A stretch of 64,000 bases of DNA from Hepsetus odoe (Eukaryota; Chordata; Actinopteri; Characiformes; Hepsetidae), in assembly GCA_017165825.1 (NCBI GenBank), contig CM029386.1, positions 4,966,265 to 5,030,264 on the forward strand. Reading direction: 5' to 3'. This document shows, in pieces, positions 12,835 through 53,800 of this stretch. The notes under the pieces were generated by a model that was not told the DNA's origin, did no database searches, and worked only from the letters and a program-made list of their open reading frames with translations. Position numbers and translations under genes: made by a program. Position 1 is the first letter of the stretch. The number at the start of each line of letters is the position of its first letter.

Positions 12835-14106
12835 TATTAGAGTTGTAGAATAACTACATTATCCATATATGTCTTGTGCACGTAGATGGAATGTGTTCAC
12901 TGAGATCTCCCTGATTGATGCAGGTTTCTTTAAATGGGCTTCATTCGGAATTCCAGCTTCTATAACGCCTGCATTCATGAACCTTTACATACTATTTTCT
13001 ACTCGTATTTTGAAGGATTTCGCCAAAGGATTTTCTGACCCATTGCTTGGAGCTAGATTTAAGCTGGATTTTGTACAAATAAATTACCTAAAACCATTTC
13101 ATAATATCAGTGCATAGTGTTTCTTGATTAAACGCTAAAACATTGATATTTATGTAATATGTAAAGTCTCCTCAGAGAAATGCGTCTTCACAAAAAAAAA
13201 TATGAACCCAAAAATCATCCAGTGGCTCGACGTGCATATGAACGCACATTTAAGCAGACAAAATTTGATTTGTTTGTGTACATATGTGTTTTGGTTCCAC
13301 TATAAAAGTCTTTGCAAAACTGTCAACTGGCTAAAATTCATCCCGGTGTCTGTGGAATTGCAATATCTGTTGTCTGGTTGGAATAAGCATTTCTAAGTGT
13401 GAATGTTATTTTGGTCATAAGAGATTTATGTAGATGTCACGTAACATTATGAACATTAGCTTACAGTAAAGTGTGTCCACTGACCTAACAAATGAGTTCA
13501 CAGTGAACCAGTAACCAGTGCTATACAGGTCCAGTGGGAGTCCATCTGCAAAGAGCTGGGAGAAAAGCACAGAAGCACACGAAGTATAATGAATATGAGG
13601 TAATACCAACAAGGAAGATTTAGACGGACCTCCTGTTTGGTGTGAGAGTGTGTGTGTGTATGTGTTTAGGCTGGGAGATGAAATCAGATGAGAGAGTGGG
13701 GTGGTAATACAGGGATTAATGAAAGCTTTCGGCGGTCACTAAATCCGCCCATTCTCCCTCTAATCCGTGACCAGGGATCAGCCACGTACACCCCCTAGCG
13801 TATGCGTGCAAGTGTCCTGTATCAGTGAGTGTGTGCAGAAGGTCTGGGGTTTGGGGATAAATATGGTCCGTGTAAATGTCTTTTAAAACAGTCTCTTTAG
13901 GACAAAAATTATGAGACATGTCTACAAATCTGTAATATAATTGAGTACTTTGGGAGGGGAAAACAACAAAAGGATGCTAAAAAGCATAATTCTGCAAAAA
14001 AGAAGCCAAAAAAAAATGAAAAGAGAAAGCAAAGGATTGAAATTTGCGCTGTTTATTTGCTTGAATATTTTAGAAAAAGTTTGATTGAAATATTCTGTAT
14101 AATTTC
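12835..14106. other. Unannotated flank
   Basis: AT-rich sequence without recognisable coding or repeat content. Confidence 0.5.
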
Positions 14107-14347
14107 AGTGAAAGTGCCTATTCTTGTCATTGTGATATGCAGCACAGCACCACACAACAAAATTCAACTTCTGCGTGTCACCAGTACACACACACGTGTA
14201 GCAGGGGGCAGCTATTTAAAGAGCCCGGGGAGCAGTGATGGGGACGATACCATGCTCAAGGGTACCTCAGGGAAACCTACTGGTCTGGGATCTGAACCCA
14301 CAACCTTCTGATCCTGGGGCTCCCTAACCACTAGGTCACCACTGCTC
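14107..14347 (-). repeat. SINE type A
   Basis: Full-length copy with GTGAAAGTGCC tail start, central block GCTCAAGGGTACCTCAGGGA, head ACTAGGTCACCACTGCTCCC. Confidence 0.85.
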
Positions 14348-15450
14348 CCTATTTCAGTCATGTTCAGTTAAACCTGCTGGGACCCAAACCAGTTGTAAAC
14401 CAGATGCATGTTCAGATCTCAAAGTCAATGTGCAGTATAGCTTGAGCTGGTCTACCTTCAATTGGGCAGATGTTACATTCTGGTGTTTGCAAAGAATCAC
14501 AATTGTTGCCCCATTTAATATAGAACATAAAACGTATTGAGGGAACCAGTTCAGAAAGTTGTTTTTTTGTTGTTCTTTTTTTTAATATATATATAAAACT
14601 GTTGCCCCACTCAGACTTCATTTACAATATGGGAAAAGAAAGATGCCCAGTAAACAGCTATAAACAACTCTGTTTTGTTTCAATTGACATGATGGCATTC
14701 AAAAACGATTCCAACGCTTATGTGCTGAATTTAGATGAAAATCTTTGTAGAATTGTGAATGGGGGATAAAAGTTGCTCAGTGTTTTTTGAGTGGTTGGTG
14801 AGCTACTTTCAGTTCAGATCAGTTTTGTAGTGTCTCTTAAATCCTAGTTTCTTAAGAGCAGCTCAGCTGAGACCTGATCAGTGAGCATGTCCTGAAACAC
14901 TGGGTATGGTCTTCCCCCTGGAATAGATAAATGTAGCCGCATTTCCACATTGAGTTTTCTCTGACAAACTCCTTGCCAACATTCCAGACCTTCTTCTATG
15001 GACTCTTTTGTTTTTTTGGGTTTTTTTTGTCCCCTGCTTTTCTCTGTCTTGTATCTCGGTTTTTAACTGAAATAACACTTGTTGGAACCTTCCTGGAAAA
15101 TGTACGCCCTTTAAGAGCAAACAGGCCAAGGCCCAGGTTAATGTTTGAAAAACCATCTTTGAAAAATAGATTTCTGATTGTAGATCATTTCTTTCTAAGA
15201 AGTTTAAAAATTAGAAAGAAGGTTGGAAGAATGTTAGAAAGCTCTTAACACTCTCACAATCTACAAGTTACAGAAATATTTCCCTAAAGAAAGGATTTAG
15301 GAAGGGGTTCTCAAAAAAGTCCTCTCAACTAAGAGTTTTTTCCATGTGTTGTGAGTTAGCATTGTTCAAGAGTAACTGCATGGCACGTCATTAAAAATCC
15401 ATGAAGTTACTTCATGAGATGTCCACTTGAAGATGCATTTTGACCCAATA
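14348..15450. other. Unannotated flank
   Basis: Nothing identified between two SINEs; several T-rich stretches near 14560-14590 and 15005-15030. Confidence 0.5.
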
Positions 15451-15657
15451 CACATTTACATTTACAGCATTTAGCAGACGCTCTTATCCAGAGCGACTTC
15501 CGTACCCTAATTACAGGGACAGTCCCCCTGGAGACAATCAGGGTTAAGGGTCTTGCTCAGGGACCCAGTGGTGGTAGTGCTAGATGTGGGATTCAAACCT
15601 GGGACCCCTTGAGCCATAGGTCCATAGGCAAGTATCCTACCACTAGACCACCACCAT
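15451..15657 (-). repeat. SINE type B
   Basis: Full-length minus-strand copy; its head abuts a (CCCAT)n microsatellite at 15654-15690. Confidence 0.9.
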
Positions 15658-15690
15658 CCCATCCCATCCCATCCCATCTCATCCCATCCA
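15654..15690 (+). repeat. (CCCAT)n microsatellite
   Basis: About seven pentamer units, one changed, abutting the head of a type B SINE. Confidence 0.9.
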
Positions 15691-18003
15691 CTGTAGTGCA
15701 GGGCTGCCAAACTCTGGTTCGGCAGAGTGAAAGGAACCAGATTCAACACCAGTTAATTTCTGGATTTGTAAACAGCAAGCTGTGCTGGATTGTGGCCCGA
15801 GTATAAACACGAGACATTGCTGAACTCCACCCATGACCTTTAAGGGGAAACTGTAATCTCAAGCCTCTCCTCTTCCTTCAAACTCTTTGCACGTCAGCGT
15901 TTAAAAGTGTGCAGCCCAGGCATGTGTGGGAGAGAGACAGAGTGAGAGGGAGCAGAAAACAGAATGGCAGTTACATAAGCTCCAGCTCTCCCAGTGGGGT
16001 CTTCTCAACTCCTGCTGCCCGCTTGCTGGATTTTCTTTTTTTTCTCTCTATCACACCCTCTGGTTCTAGTGCGATTGATGCTTATAAGGTCTGTAAAGTT
16101 TCCCAGGCAGGTAGCAAGAGTGTCTCCAGAACCAAAAGGAGGAATTGATGAGAGGCCGTTAAAGGTTCTGATTCTGGGACCAAATGTAGGTCAGTTCAGG
16201 GCTTTTTATCTGGAAGCAAGAGCACGTTTTGCAATGAGGTGCATTCTTTGAGCTTCAGAACGGTCTTTTTCTAATAAAATTTTGTCACCATTCTTGTGGT
16301 AGCAAGACTCTTGTCCATTGTCGTTCCCATGGTGTTATGTAACTGTGGTTGTGCCGTCTGCTCTCCTTCACGCTTTTTACTTTTTAGCCCTTCCGCTGTT
16401 CCTTTTACTTTTTTATCTCTTCCAGTCTATCCAGTCTTGCCAATGCCAAAGTCGTTGCATGGCTCAGTGCCTAACATGAATAATGAAGCCGGTAGTGAGG
16501 TCAGGTTTGTACCACTTACATTGGGGAGGTTGAGATGCAAAGCATAGAAATGTTTACAGCCAAGGAAGGCTCCCTGGAGACTGACAAGAGGGCTGACAGG
16601 GCTGAGAGGGCTGACAATTGCTGCTGGGGATTCTCTGAAGCCCTTATGTATGCATGTGGCTGTGCATACGTAGTGTTCCAGTTTCCTTTTGGGGTTCCTC
16701 AAAACCCCATCTTAAGTTAAAATCAGGCTGGTGGATCATTGAAACAACCATGTCCAGACATCATGAAGGGCAGCCCCTGTGTCTGTGTTAAAAAGTGTCA
16801 TCCCCTCAAAGAGCCACCCATGTGATAAATCCATTGCTTAACATGAGAAGTCCCATTTACCACATTCAAACCATAGCTGACCATGTATTTTTTGGATCGT
16901 GGTGGGATGTGATGGGCTTTCACACGTGACAGATTGAGGGTGGTATACTCCGCACAAACATCTAGCCTAGAGCAGCTCTATGGTCTGGAACTGCTGCCAG
17001 ACAGGGGCTTCTGATAAAGTGACCAGTGAATAATACAGAAGTATGTGCATAATTTATCCTTTGCCTGGCATATTTGTTGCTGTTTTTGGAAGCTCTTGTC
17101 AGGTGCCTAAATACGTTCTAACATGATTGTGCTGCTAAATGCTAAACACAGTTGATATGAGTGAAGATTTCTTTGAATGCTCATAGAATCCCCCAGACCA
17201 GGTCTGGAGAGGGGAATTATCTGACAACCAAACCTCCCAGCCTCAAGCTATGGATCCTTATAGAAGCATCTCACAATGCTGTTTTTATTTAAGCCCAATG
17301 TCTACCATGGGACGATTTGGTAATTGGATTCATTTATTGGGACTGGCTGGAAAAACATGTGTTGAATCGTTTCTCTATAATTACTAACATAGCCAAGATA
17401 CAGTGACTCATTCAGATCATTTGCACTTCTAAAACTTCTCCAGCACTTACTTACATGACCCAAATGTAATCTTGCATCTAGACAGACAAAACACAGCCAT
17501 TGGTGTCCTGATAGGACCTGCTCGGAGAGCACCCTGATCTGCCATGATCTCTCTGGGGCAGACCTGCTGCCTGTTTGGTCTGTGGCCAAGCCATGCTGGG
17601 GTCTCAGGCGTAAGAGGGATGTTGGGCCGATCGCTCTATGCTGTGTCTCACAGTCCTTCCCTAAAGCCTGTGCCGCCAGTTCTGACAGAGCGAGCTAATT
17701 TAGGAGCCTCTGAGGAGACACATGCTTATCGACACTTTTAGAAAGCAGGGCTGACACTGAGAGGAGGCACTTGGGGGTGGTGCAGGGAAAACAGAAAAGA
17801 GGTTTACAGAGATATAAATGAGATATAAAAGTCCTCTCTGAGACAGGGTGATGTTTTGTGACGTCCACAGGTTGGACAGACTGAATCTATTCACTGGAAA
17901 CTTTTTTATCTAAACAAACTCCCTCGTTATGTTGAGGTCCTACATACAAGTTCTGCCTGTGAAGACATGGACTAGTGGATTTTCCTTGGGACTGACTCTG
18001 TTT
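15691..18003. other. Unannotated flank, possible upstream hecw2 noncoding sequence
   Basis: A more GC-balanced stretch at 15880-16100 could hold a noncoding first exon (GTCTGTAAAG near 16089 is GT-like), but nothing decisive is visible. The rest is unassigned. Confidence 0.3.
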
Positions 18004-18150
18004 CAGCAAGGTGCCGTCCCCATCTCGCTCCTCCCTGCGATGGGCTGGTGAGCTGTCCAGGGTGTGTCCCCGTCCTTCGCCCTGTGTGAGCTGGGATGGA
18101 CTCCAGCACTCCCCCGCAACCCCACTTGGGACAAGCAGCAGAAAATGACT
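18004..18150 (+). repeat. SINE type C, head lost
   Basis: Begins in the AAGGTGCCGTCCCC block, then the type C tail TGCGATGGGCTGGTGAGCTG, ending in a TGACTGACATGACTGAC variant. Confidence 0.82.
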
Positions 18151-18179
18151 GACATGACTGACTCTGTTTCACATATATG

Positions 18180-18340
18180 AAAGTGAAAGTGACAACCCTT
18201 GTCATTGCGAGGTCAAAGCACAGCAGACCGTGAACCACAACGAAATTGGACCTCTGTATTTAACCCATGCACACTCAAACACCATGCAGCAGTGGGCAGC
18301 AGTGACTGGGACGGCACCTTGCTCAAGGGTTCCTCAGGTT
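18180..18340 (-). repeat. SINE type A, head lost
   Basis: Tail and body near consensus; stops after the GCTCAAGGGTTCCTCAGG block. It sits tail-to-tail with the type C piece at 18004-18150. Confidence 0.85.
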
Positions 18341-19188
18341 TTTACAAACGTTCTAACGTTTAACCTCCAAGCTAAAGGCATAGGTCTAACAGTCAAGCTC
18401 ATTCATAAATGATCTAATAAGCGTATAGAGGTCAGTGATAGATTTCAAAACAATGTGTTCACTTTTCAGTCCAGTTTCATTCCGTCTTCCCCCTCTTCTT
18501 TTAGCTGAAAGTATGGGCATTTCCTAGTCCTTTCTGTTCCCTTTGCTGTATCTCGTGCCAACAGAGATTGAACCACCAAGCCTCTTTCCTCCTGCCCCCT
18601 CCCCCTTCGTCGATGTTATAGCTGCAAAGGACAGATTACCGATGCAGGGTCGCTACTAAATTATTAAAGTATGATGGATATTCCTGTGCGTGCCGTATTA
18701 CATTTTTGCCGTTATTTGATGTAGTGTTTGTCGCTGGGTGACATCTGTCACCGATTTGTTATGATGTTTCAACAGAATGGTTCATTGAATTAAAAAGAAA
18801 TGGCTTGGGTCTGCTTTCCTAAGAGTGTGGCTGTGAATGTTATGGATATTGTGTCATTATAACATTTCAAGAGGAATGCATCTTGTATCTTCCTTTTCTT
18901 TTATTTATTTTTTTGTCGCCATAGGCTCACTTATGTCTGATTCATCAAAAACAGTCATGCTTCATTTTTTAACATGGCAATTTGTCAACCAAAGTTAATC
19001 CCTTCTGCTCTGAGGGTGATCTTGAGATAAGAGAGCTCTTATTAATGCCGTCACCAGCATCTTCATCATTCACAACCACACATTTACACATGGTTCTGGA
19101 AATGCTCTGCTATGAAAGCACCCAGTCATTGTTTCCCGTTGTAAGTGACTGAAAGTAACCCCTCTTTCTCTCTTTCCCTTTCTCCTAG

Positions 19189-19841
19189 GAACTGAATGTT
19201 AGACCTCCACTTGGATTTTGATAATCTGTCATTTTGAGGATCTGTTTTAATCTTGCATGGTTGCCTGAACCATATGAGAAGCCTTTCTTGAATGAAGGAG
19301 GAGCGAATAATGTTTGCAGAGCAGTGAGGAAAGCAAGTCCCAGGAGATGTTCTGGAGGTTCTTTTTGTCATCCCTTGATGCTGAGGTCACACGGAGCTCC
19401 TAAATATGACTGAACTCAAAAGACTTTAACGGGAATCAGCTTTAGGGCCCCTTAATGGGGGTCCAGTAGTCCAGGTTCCCCTTGGATTGAATGTTTCCTT
19501 CAACTGCATTGAGAAAAGTTATTTTTGTTCGTCGTTGATGGAACTTAAACATGGTGTTTTAGATGATAAACACGGCATATAAAGACCGCGTTCGAGGAGG
19601 TGACTCGCTCACTTGAGCAAGGCTGTTGGGTCAAACCCCAATTAAGGTCAACAACCCCACCTCCCATTCAGGCCTTTTGGCCTTCTTTTCTTTGCACCCT
19701 GTACACCCAGCCTCCACCATTCGCCCCTCCCTGGCCACAGCAGTCCTCCCTCCCCGCACCCGCCCCCACCCCCACCCTCCCCCACCTCACCATCCCAGCC
19801 CCTCCCCACATCACAGCCCCCACTCCTCCCCTCACATCACC
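19189..19841 (+). other. hecw2: hecw2 5' untranslated part of first coding exon
   Basis: A strong 3' splice site (long CT-rich tract ending CTCCTAG at 19182-19188) lies upstream of the start codon, so the first coding exon is probably preceded by at least one noncoding exon that I could not place. The chosen start at 19842 sits in a strong Kozak context (ATCACCATGG) and matches the family N-terminus. An in-frame ATG at 19626 would add a 72-residue Pro/His-rich leader with no family counterpart, so it is treated as untranslated. Confidence 0.55.
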
Positions 19842-47604
<27,763 letters not shown>

Positions 47605-49080
47605 ACCCCAACCTTCTCTCCAGTCCAGAAAGATGTACTCCTGCCCTCCAGAGAGACTGCAAGCCTCAAGCCTCAACAAAAACCATGAGTTTTGTTCCAC
47701 TTGCTTGACGGAAAACCAACGGTCACCAAAAGCACTTAGGATCCATTTTTTGTGTCAGACTTTGTTACAAACGTGGGAGGAAATGCCTCACAGGACAATC
47801 AGTTGCAAACTCCCAGCTGGTTGGGAGGAGCACGGAACGACTTCAAAGAGACGTGACAATGAAAAGATGTAAACTGCCAAGAGAAAGTTGCGAGTGAATG
47901 TATGAAATTGCTCACCATGCTGGACATCTGAACTCATTGATGAGCCTGAAACAGACCTACAGGATGTGTTGGTATCACTGAAAGAGTTCTTCATCCTTAA
48001 ATAAGGCACTTGAACAAGGGGCGAAATGGCAAGCTTGTCATACATTCAGCAAAAAGCCTTTTTTCTAACGACCACAGCAATGCAGCGTGAATGTACGTGT
48101 GCAGCTTCGCAACGAAAGGACACTGCTTTCTTAGATCGCCTCAAGCATGATCACAATTAACTGACCAACACTTCACACTCTTTAATGTACTGTACGATTT
48201 AAATGTATTCACTTCCATTTGACCCTATTTATACATTGTTAGACATACGTTTATACTTGACACCAAATTCAGGTAGGCCGACAGTCTACAACCCAGGGTT
48301 GATCTGGGAAGTCACTTTTTTTGGTGTGAAAATTGGTAGACTCTAATATGCCACACGTGTCCACCATGAGTAAACTTTCTTCGAAAATAAGTCAAGGGTT
48401 TGAGAATGAACAAAAGGCATTTTGTTGACGTATTCAGAAGGGATGTGGATTATTACACAACCCAGTGCATTTGATGACAGAACAGAGCAGAATAGTAAGG
48501 TCTGGGTTGCTCTTTATTTTGAACGAGGTGTGTTCATTCTTAGGCCTCTGAATGTTATCACTGTAACAGCTTTTTTTGAATGTCAACACATTCTGATTCT
48601 CTTAAGCGCTTTTAAAAATGATTTCTTCAAGCCTGGGGCACCTCACTGCCGCTTGCACTCGCATGTCTTTGAAACAACACTGCCATGACCTTGGACCTTG
48701 GATTGTCAACATGGGGACAAAATCCTAAAATATGCTGGAAAGTATATAAAAAACATCACTTGAACATGTTTGGATTGCTGGTTGATTGCAGTGTGCCTAG
48801 ATCAGCTCAGCTCAGACTGGTCCAATCCGCACTTCTCTCATTTTTCTTCCCCTCTGTACGACTCCACATTTCTACTTGCACTGAATGTACCAAAGGTTTA
48901 GGGATGGCACAGACCATCCTGATCCTCCCTGCTGTTTTTTGTGTTTGTTTAAAAAGAAGAAGAGCATTTTTCCACATTCCTGCCATCATATAGTCATCCT
49001 GTCACTCTTTCAATTTTGCATTGTGCTATAGTCTGTTCATTTTTCCTTACTGAGAAGTAAAGAAGTGGTTAAAAAACTAT
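47605..49080 (+). other. hecw2: hecw2 3' untranslated region (end uncertain)
   Basis: About 1.5 kb of non-repetitive sequence without coding signal follows the stop. I see no canonical AATAAA before the SINE at 49183. A variant hexamer AGTAAA at about 49056-49061 could serve as the poly(A) signal, so the 3' end is a guess. Confidence 0.45.
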
Positions 49081-49182
49081 GTTGGCATAAAAGTGGTCTG
49101 TTTTGATTTTTGTTCTCTGGCAGGTTTGACACATACATCTCACAGCCACAACACCGTATTCACTGTCGGCTAAACTGAAAAA

Positions 49183-49434
49183 CGTGAAAGTGACAACCCT
49201 TGTCATTGCGAGGTCACAGCACGGCAGACAGTGAACCACAACAAAATTGGACCTCTGCATTTAACCCATGCACACTCAAACACGTGCAGCAGTGGGCAGC
49301 TATTGAAAGCGCCTGGGGAGCAGTGACGGGGACGGTACCTTGCTCACAGGTACCTCAGGGCAACCTATTGGGAAGGGGTTCGAACCCCCGATCCTCCGGC
49401 TAACGCCCTAACCACTAGGCCACCGCTACCCCAA
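49183..49434 (-). repeat. SINE type A, full length, intergenic
   Basis: Near-consensus copy between the hecw2 and NLR 3' ends: tail CGTGAAAGTGACAACCCTTG, head ACTAGGCCACCGCTACCCC. Confidence 0.9.
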
Positions 49435-49788
49435 GTATAAAAGTAACTACCAAGGGTTTGAATATGGTAGAAAAGTGAACAGTTAGTTCTAAAAGTTGAT
49501 GTGCTGGATGGATGAAAAATGGGCAATTTTAAAGATCTAAACACTGATGGATAAATGACTTGGTCTGTGTGTCAGATCTTGTCGAGTGTCTCCAGTATGC
49601 AGTGGTTAGTCACTAACTGAAATGGACAGAAGACAGCTGGTAAATCAACAACACTGGTTTGATTAATCATATTTCATTTTGCATCATGTGTATAGCTGAG
49701 TTCAAATGCTTATAATTAAGATGCTTAGATATGTACGGGACAACTGGCACCAGGATGCACCCTCTGAATAAGGCAAGCTGCTTGAGTG

Positions 49789-49972
49789 AAGTGAAAGTGA
49801 CTATAGGACTATTTTTCATCGTGAAACGCCACAGCACACAGTGACCCTCAACGAAATGCACCCTCTGATTTTCACCCTTAAACACCATGGGGCAGCCATT
49901 GAAAGTGCCTGGGAAGCAGTTATGGAAACAGTAGCTTGCTCAAGGGTACCTTAGGGCAACCTACTGGCACAA
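49789..49972 (-). repeat. SINE type A, head lost, intergenic
   Basis: Tail GTGAAGTGAAAGTGACTATA; stops after the CAACCTACTGG block. Confidence 0.8.
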
Positions 49973-50164
49973 AATTTGAGTTGGAGCAGATTTTATCAGG
50001 CAACATGATTCTCTGAGTAATGTTCTGTGGGGAAAACCTGGTTCTTCATATGTTTTCTTTGACACGTCCCACCTTTTTTGAAACATTTTTGCAGACAAAG
50101 TTGACGCTTTTTGCCTTTAGCCAATATAGGAGCAACAATAACTAACAAATGAACCACGTGAGAC

Positions 50165-50182
50165 TTTATTCTACCATTTATT
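50165..50182 (-). terminator. Poly(A) signals of the NLR gene
   Basis: Two AATAAA hexamers on the minus strand (TTTATT on plus at 50165-50170 and 50177-50182) lie about 150 nt past the terminal TAG, the expected spacing for cleavage and polyadenylation. Confidence 0.6.
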
Positions 50183-50327
50183 TTTAAAGGTATAAGAAAA
50201 GTGACTGAAGAAATGAGAAGGAAAGGAGACACGAGGTCTATAAGGCAAGGGAAATTTTGAGAGTGTGGATTCATGAAATTTCCAGATATTTTCTTGTAGG
50301 CCATAAGAAGCTCCTCTGTTTTACAAA

Positions 50328-50855
50328 CTAACACAGGCACACCAATGAGTCATATCCAACCCCAAACCCAGCGTAGAGCGGTTCAGTGAAAGTGGTGTTG
50401 AATGTGTGTAAGTGTGTGAGTGTGTGTGTGTCAGAGGAGACACTGTAGAAGGACAGAGTGCCGGCGGGACAGTCCACATACACTCCCACTCTGTAGGAGC
50501 GAGATGTAGGAGCAGATATTTCAGTGCTGTCATCATCATGACATGCGGAGTAACTGTTCCTATAACAACTTATTCTCCAAGATTTTCCATTGTATCCAAA
50601 TCTACATTTTCGGCTCAGTCCTTTCCTTGTAATTGATTTATAACTTACTGCTATATCTGCGTCTCCGCTCCACTCGGCCTCCCAGTAACAGCGTCCAGTC
50701 AGGCTCTCTTTACAAAGAACCTGAAACCTTCCATCAAATCTGTCTGGATGATCAGGATATGACTGTTGTTGTCTCACATACGCCAAATTCCTGTTCTCCT
50801 CAGAGAGAGAGAGATGTGTGTGTGCTGTGTTGGGGTCCAGTGTGAGTTCACAGAC
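50328..50855 (-). pseudogene. NLR exon 9, B30.2 (PRY-SPRY) exon with frameshift
   Basis: Begins after TATGCGCAG with VCELTLDPNTAHT, the PRY start, then loses frame within the CACACA-TCTCTC tract around 50803-50822 and hits TGA at 50802-50800. In another frame the domain continues (AYVRQQQSYPDHPDRFDGRF, GRCYWEAEWSG, YRVGVYVDCPAGTLSFYSV, EPLYAGFGVGYDS) to a TAG at 50330-50328. Everything apart from the frame shift looks like an intact SPRY domain. The shift equals a loss of 2 nt (or gain of 1), as expected from dinucleotide slippage. Confidence 0.9.
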
Positions 50856-53800
50856 ATCTGCGCATAAAAAGAAAGATGAGAGACTGCAACATATACACTT
50901 TTTGGGTGTGGGTGTGAGTGTGTGTACTTACACTTCTTTAGTCCAGGTTTGATTGTCCACTTTCCGCAATGACCCAGTCTAAATAATATACACAACACAG
51001 AAAACAAAAATCACATAAATAAAAGAGCAATTCCAGACAGGATTGCGGCTGCGTTTCTTGGATTTTTATTCATCCATCCATCATTTACATTTACATTTAC
51101 GGCATTTAGCAGACACTCTTATCCAGAGCGACTTACAGCAGTGCTTTGTTTCCACATTAGATCATCTTGGTAACCAGCTCAGATCAGTAACTGCTGATTA
51201 GCTAGTACAACCTAAGCAACAAACTAAGAGCCCTTGTGACAAGTATATACACTACACCCTTTTTTTTTTGACAGGAAAGAGAGAGTAGAGGTTTTTAAGG
51301 AAAGAAGGAGTAGAGGTAGGAGAGTAGATGGTTTGGGAGGGTTAATCCCTGAGAAACTCCATGAACAGGTGGGTCTTTAATCGAGGTTTGAAGACAGTGA
51401 GGGACTCACAGTGGGAGTTTGTTCCACCACTGAGGGGCCAGAACTGAGAATAGTCTTGATGCATCAATTCATCATTTGTGGTGCTTGTACTAATCAGTGT
51501 GATTGGGGTCCTGGAGTCTATCCCTGGTCATTAGTCCATCACTAAGCAGACACACAAACACACTTACACACACACTCACACCTAGAGGGCAATTTGGCAT
51601 TTCCGATCCACCTCCCATGCCTTTGGACTGAGGAAGGAAACTGGAGCAGCCAATAGCAAACCCACACAGAAAGAAAAAAACCTAGAACCCTATAGGCTCT
51701 ATGGAAACATGTTGGGGTTCTCACATGGTGCTAGGGTATTCAGCACACTGGACTGCAGGAGCGGAGATGGAACCAGACAACATTCCCAAGACTGCTTTCA
51801 TTAAAGCACAAGGCTTATAAGAATTTGCTTTGCCCTTTAGCTTAAGAATTGTTAGTGTTCCCTTCCAATAACGTATGTAGTGTGACTTGTGTCCAGTCAA
51901 TAGAAGTCTTACTTTGTCCACATCTATTGAGTGATAAGCTGGCTAACACAATTCTCTCCACTTCATAACAGATACCTCAAGCAACAGTAAGATGTGTTAT
52001 AGCAATAGCACACTAGGTTACTGGAAAATGAAAAGTTAGTGTGATCAGTGAGAACCTATACATTTGTTTGAGAACCACTGTCCATACCTGAGTGAGCTGA
52101 GTGAGCAGTGTGGATCCTCCAATCGAGCAGAGAGCAGCTTCACTCCTGACTCTCCTGGGTGGTTGTAGGTCAGATCCAATTCTTTCAGGTGGGAGGGGTT
52201 TGAACTGAGAGTTGAATCCAGAGAAGAACAGCCGTTTTCTGTGATCAAACAACCAGATAATCTGCATCAAGGGGGCACAATAAGAGGGAGAAAGATAAAC
52301 CTTGAAGTTAATCTATATTTGAATAAGTGAAACTTAGGAACTCTCATTTCTGCATGAAAAAGTGCCTTAAAATGAAGATATCAGAGTAAAAAACATAATT
52401 GCACAAGGACTGATACCCAGAAACTTCACCTGAGAGTCTCCAGTTGACAGTGTGAACTCTTCAGTCCAGCAGAGAGCAGCTCCGCTCCTGAATCCTGCAG
52501 GTCATTGTTACTGAGGTCCAGATCTTTCAGAGAGGAGTTGGAAGATAGCAGAGCTAAGGCCAGGGTTCCACAGGACTGTTCTGTGAGTTTGCAAACAGCT
52601 AGACTGGGGGAAATTAAGTAGTTTTCATTTTCTACTCCAAAATATAAGGAGAACATGATAGTGTTTGTCACGGTCAAATGACAAAATATAACTAAAATAT
52701 AACAGTAGCTTCCACGGGAAAAAAAAAAAAAAAGATATAACAGTATCTAAAAATATGAAATCTATTTCAAATAACAATAGATTGGTATTCACTTTTACTA
52801 TAACCCCAATACCAAAAATCCAATATCAGCTGAAAAAGTGAATTTTACCAGATGCTAATTATGATAATGGATTACTAACCTGAGAGTCTCCAGCTTACAG
52901 TGTGAACAATCCAATCCAGCACAGAGCAGCTCCACTCCTGAATCCTGCAGGTCATTGTAACTCAGGTCCAGTACTTTAAGAGAGGAGTTTTCGGACCCTA
53001 ACATCGAGGCCACAAATTCACAGGACCGCGCACTAAGATTACAACCAGCGAATCTACAATAGAAAGAAAAAATATACTTGTAAAGAAGTCACTTGACATA
53101 GTGAAAGTGAAGTGAAAGTGACTAATTGTCACTGTGAAACACAGCGCAGCACACAGTGAACCACAACCAAATGCAGTCTCTGCATTTAACCTCTACACAC
53201 GCAGCAGGAAGCAGTGATGGGGACAGTACCTTGCTAAAGAGTACCTCAGGGCAACCTACTGGTCTGCAATTCCAACCCACAACCCTCCAATCCTGGGGCC
53301 TAGTCCCTAACCACCAGACCACCGCTGCCCCTTAACCTTCCCACTTTTTGGTTTGGTGATCACGCAGATTAAGAGACACCACAGATTGTCCCTCCTACAC
53401 AAACTGGGTGTTGTAAAGACGTTTAGGACACTAAAGATAATAAGTCTTGATGGAAAAGCTAATAAAACAGGATGATCCAGTATATCAGAAGAGATTTTCT
53501 TTGGGCTGAAAAATGAGATTTGGAAATGATTATAACCTATATTTATTCTTTTTTATTCTATTTATTATTTATTTTATTAACATAATTGAAAGTTGACTTA
53601 ACATTTTATTGCAGGGCATCTTTCATAAAGCTTCTTCTTCTTCTTCTTCATCTTCTTGCTGCTGCTCCCATATACAGGTTGCCACAGCGAATAATCCGTT
53701 TCCATTTCTTCCTGTCCTTTGCATCTTCCTCCTTCAAACCAACCACCTGCATGTCCTGTCTCACCACGTCCATTAACCTCCTCTTTGGTCTTCTTCTTGC

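Noticed and set aside
12869..13117. 82-residue frame with a hydrophobic middle, a possible membrane peptide
   Set aside because: AT-rich chance frame without support from context.
19626..19841. In-frame upstream ATG extending HECW2 by 72 residues
   Set aside because: The extension is Pro/His-rich with no family counterpart, while the ATG at 19842 has an ideal Kozak context and matches the family N-terminus.
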